In this document: positions 5,296 through 5,486 of the stretch, piece after piece
Layout: each line of letters begins with the position of its first letter
Position numbering within the stretch: position 1 is the stretch's first letter
Assembly (NCBI GenBank): GCA_964592275.1
Contig: CAZQDJ010000038.1
Location: 1-5,486 of the forward strand
Reading direction: 5' to 3'
Origin: CANNBR01 sp964592275
Lineage (GTDB): Bacteria > Babelota > Babeliae > Babelales > CAIQNR01
Length of the DNA: 5,486 nucleotides
Translations under genes and position numbers: made by a program
The notes under the pieces: model-generated
What the model was told of the DNA's origin: nothing
The model's input: the letters and a program-made list of their open reading frames with translations, nothing else
Database searches by the model: none

Positions 5296-5486
5296 AACTT
5301 TTTGATTAGAATGTCATCCCCAGAGAATGAAGTCGCAGTAGTGCGAAATGCAACGAGCGCGCTAGCGATTGTTGAAGCACTAGCTAGACTGAGTGAACGG
5401 TATGGGGATCCAGACGTAACAAGAAGAAATCATTACCTACATTTACACGTGAAAGTTTCCATCTAAGTTGAAAAGAAGGGCTAGAG
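5296..5486. other. Intergenic tail after the ABC-F gene, no gene called
   Basis: Apart from the palindromic element this stretch holds nothing I can name. A 51-codon frame from an ATG at 5311 to a TAA at 5464-5466 is open on the plus strand, but it has no ribosome binding site and is mostly made of the palindromic element. No classical terminator with a T-run follows the ABC-F stop. A CACGTG palindrome lies near 5446-5451. The right edge cuts off before any downstream gene can be recognised. Confidence 0.5.
5314..5411. repeat. Imperfect palindromic intergenic element (copy 2)
   Basis: The outer arms ATCCCCA (5316-5322) and TGGGGAT (5403-5409) are perfectly complementary. Inside are two shorter hairpins: TCGCA/TGCGA (5333-5337 and 5342-5346, loop GTAG) and GCTAG/CTAGC (5361-5365 and 5380-5384). 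The core also contains the self-complementary octamers CGCTAGCG and CTAGCTAG. The stretch is more GC-rich than the neighbouring gene. Its ends resemble those of the element at 1641-1706: CCCCAG at one end and GACTGAGYG followed by GGGGAT at the other. It begins 18 bases after the ABC-F stop codon and may act as a transcript 3' end structure. Confidence 0.55.

Overview
The window is AT-rich, compact bacterial DNA with seven features of note: six protein-coding genes (one cut by the left edge) and a set of structured intergenic sequences. No RNA gene, transposase, CRISPR array or phage gene is visible. The gene set is a collagen-like jelly-roll surface protein, two thioredoxin-fold proteins, an exported protein of unknown function, a Bax inhibitor-1 family membrane protein and an ABC-F ATPase. 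The base composition, the secreted proteins with Sec-type signals and the collagen-like protein fit a Gram-negative, probably host-associated lineage; Candidatus Dependentiae (TM6) is my best guess. That guess rests on overall impression, not on a diagnostic marker.

Layout. (1) 1-538, plus strand: 3' part of a gene with Gly-X-Y repeats followed by a BclA/C1q-like beta domain, closed by a hairpin at 561-594 that can terminate transcription in both directions. (2) 618-2349, minus strand: read in transcription order, an exported protein of unknown function (2349-1735), a 237-base gap with GC-rich hairpins, a cytosolic thioredoxin with WCGPC (1497-1174), and 28 bases later an exported thioredoxin-like protein with WCKWC (1145-618). 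(3) 2350-2584: divergent intergenic region with promoter-like sequence on both strands. (4) 2585-3277, plus strand: a seven-helix Bax inhibitor-1/YccA family protein, followed by a strong terminator. (5) 3424-5295, plus strand: a 623-residue ABC-F protein of the YheS/YdiF type. (6) 5296-5486: non-coding tail with an imperfect palindromic element that resembles a shorter one at 1641-1706.

How the genes relate. The two thioredoxin genes are close enough to be co-transcribed and could form a reducing pathway split across the inner membrane. The BI-1 and ABC-F genes are on the same strand but separated by a terminator, so they look independently expressed; both are housekeeping or stress-type functions. 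The most notable points are the ABC-F protein, where two unusual substitutions fall in the same composite ATP site, and the two related palindromic intergenic elements. I see no clear evidence of a wholly new multi-gene system.
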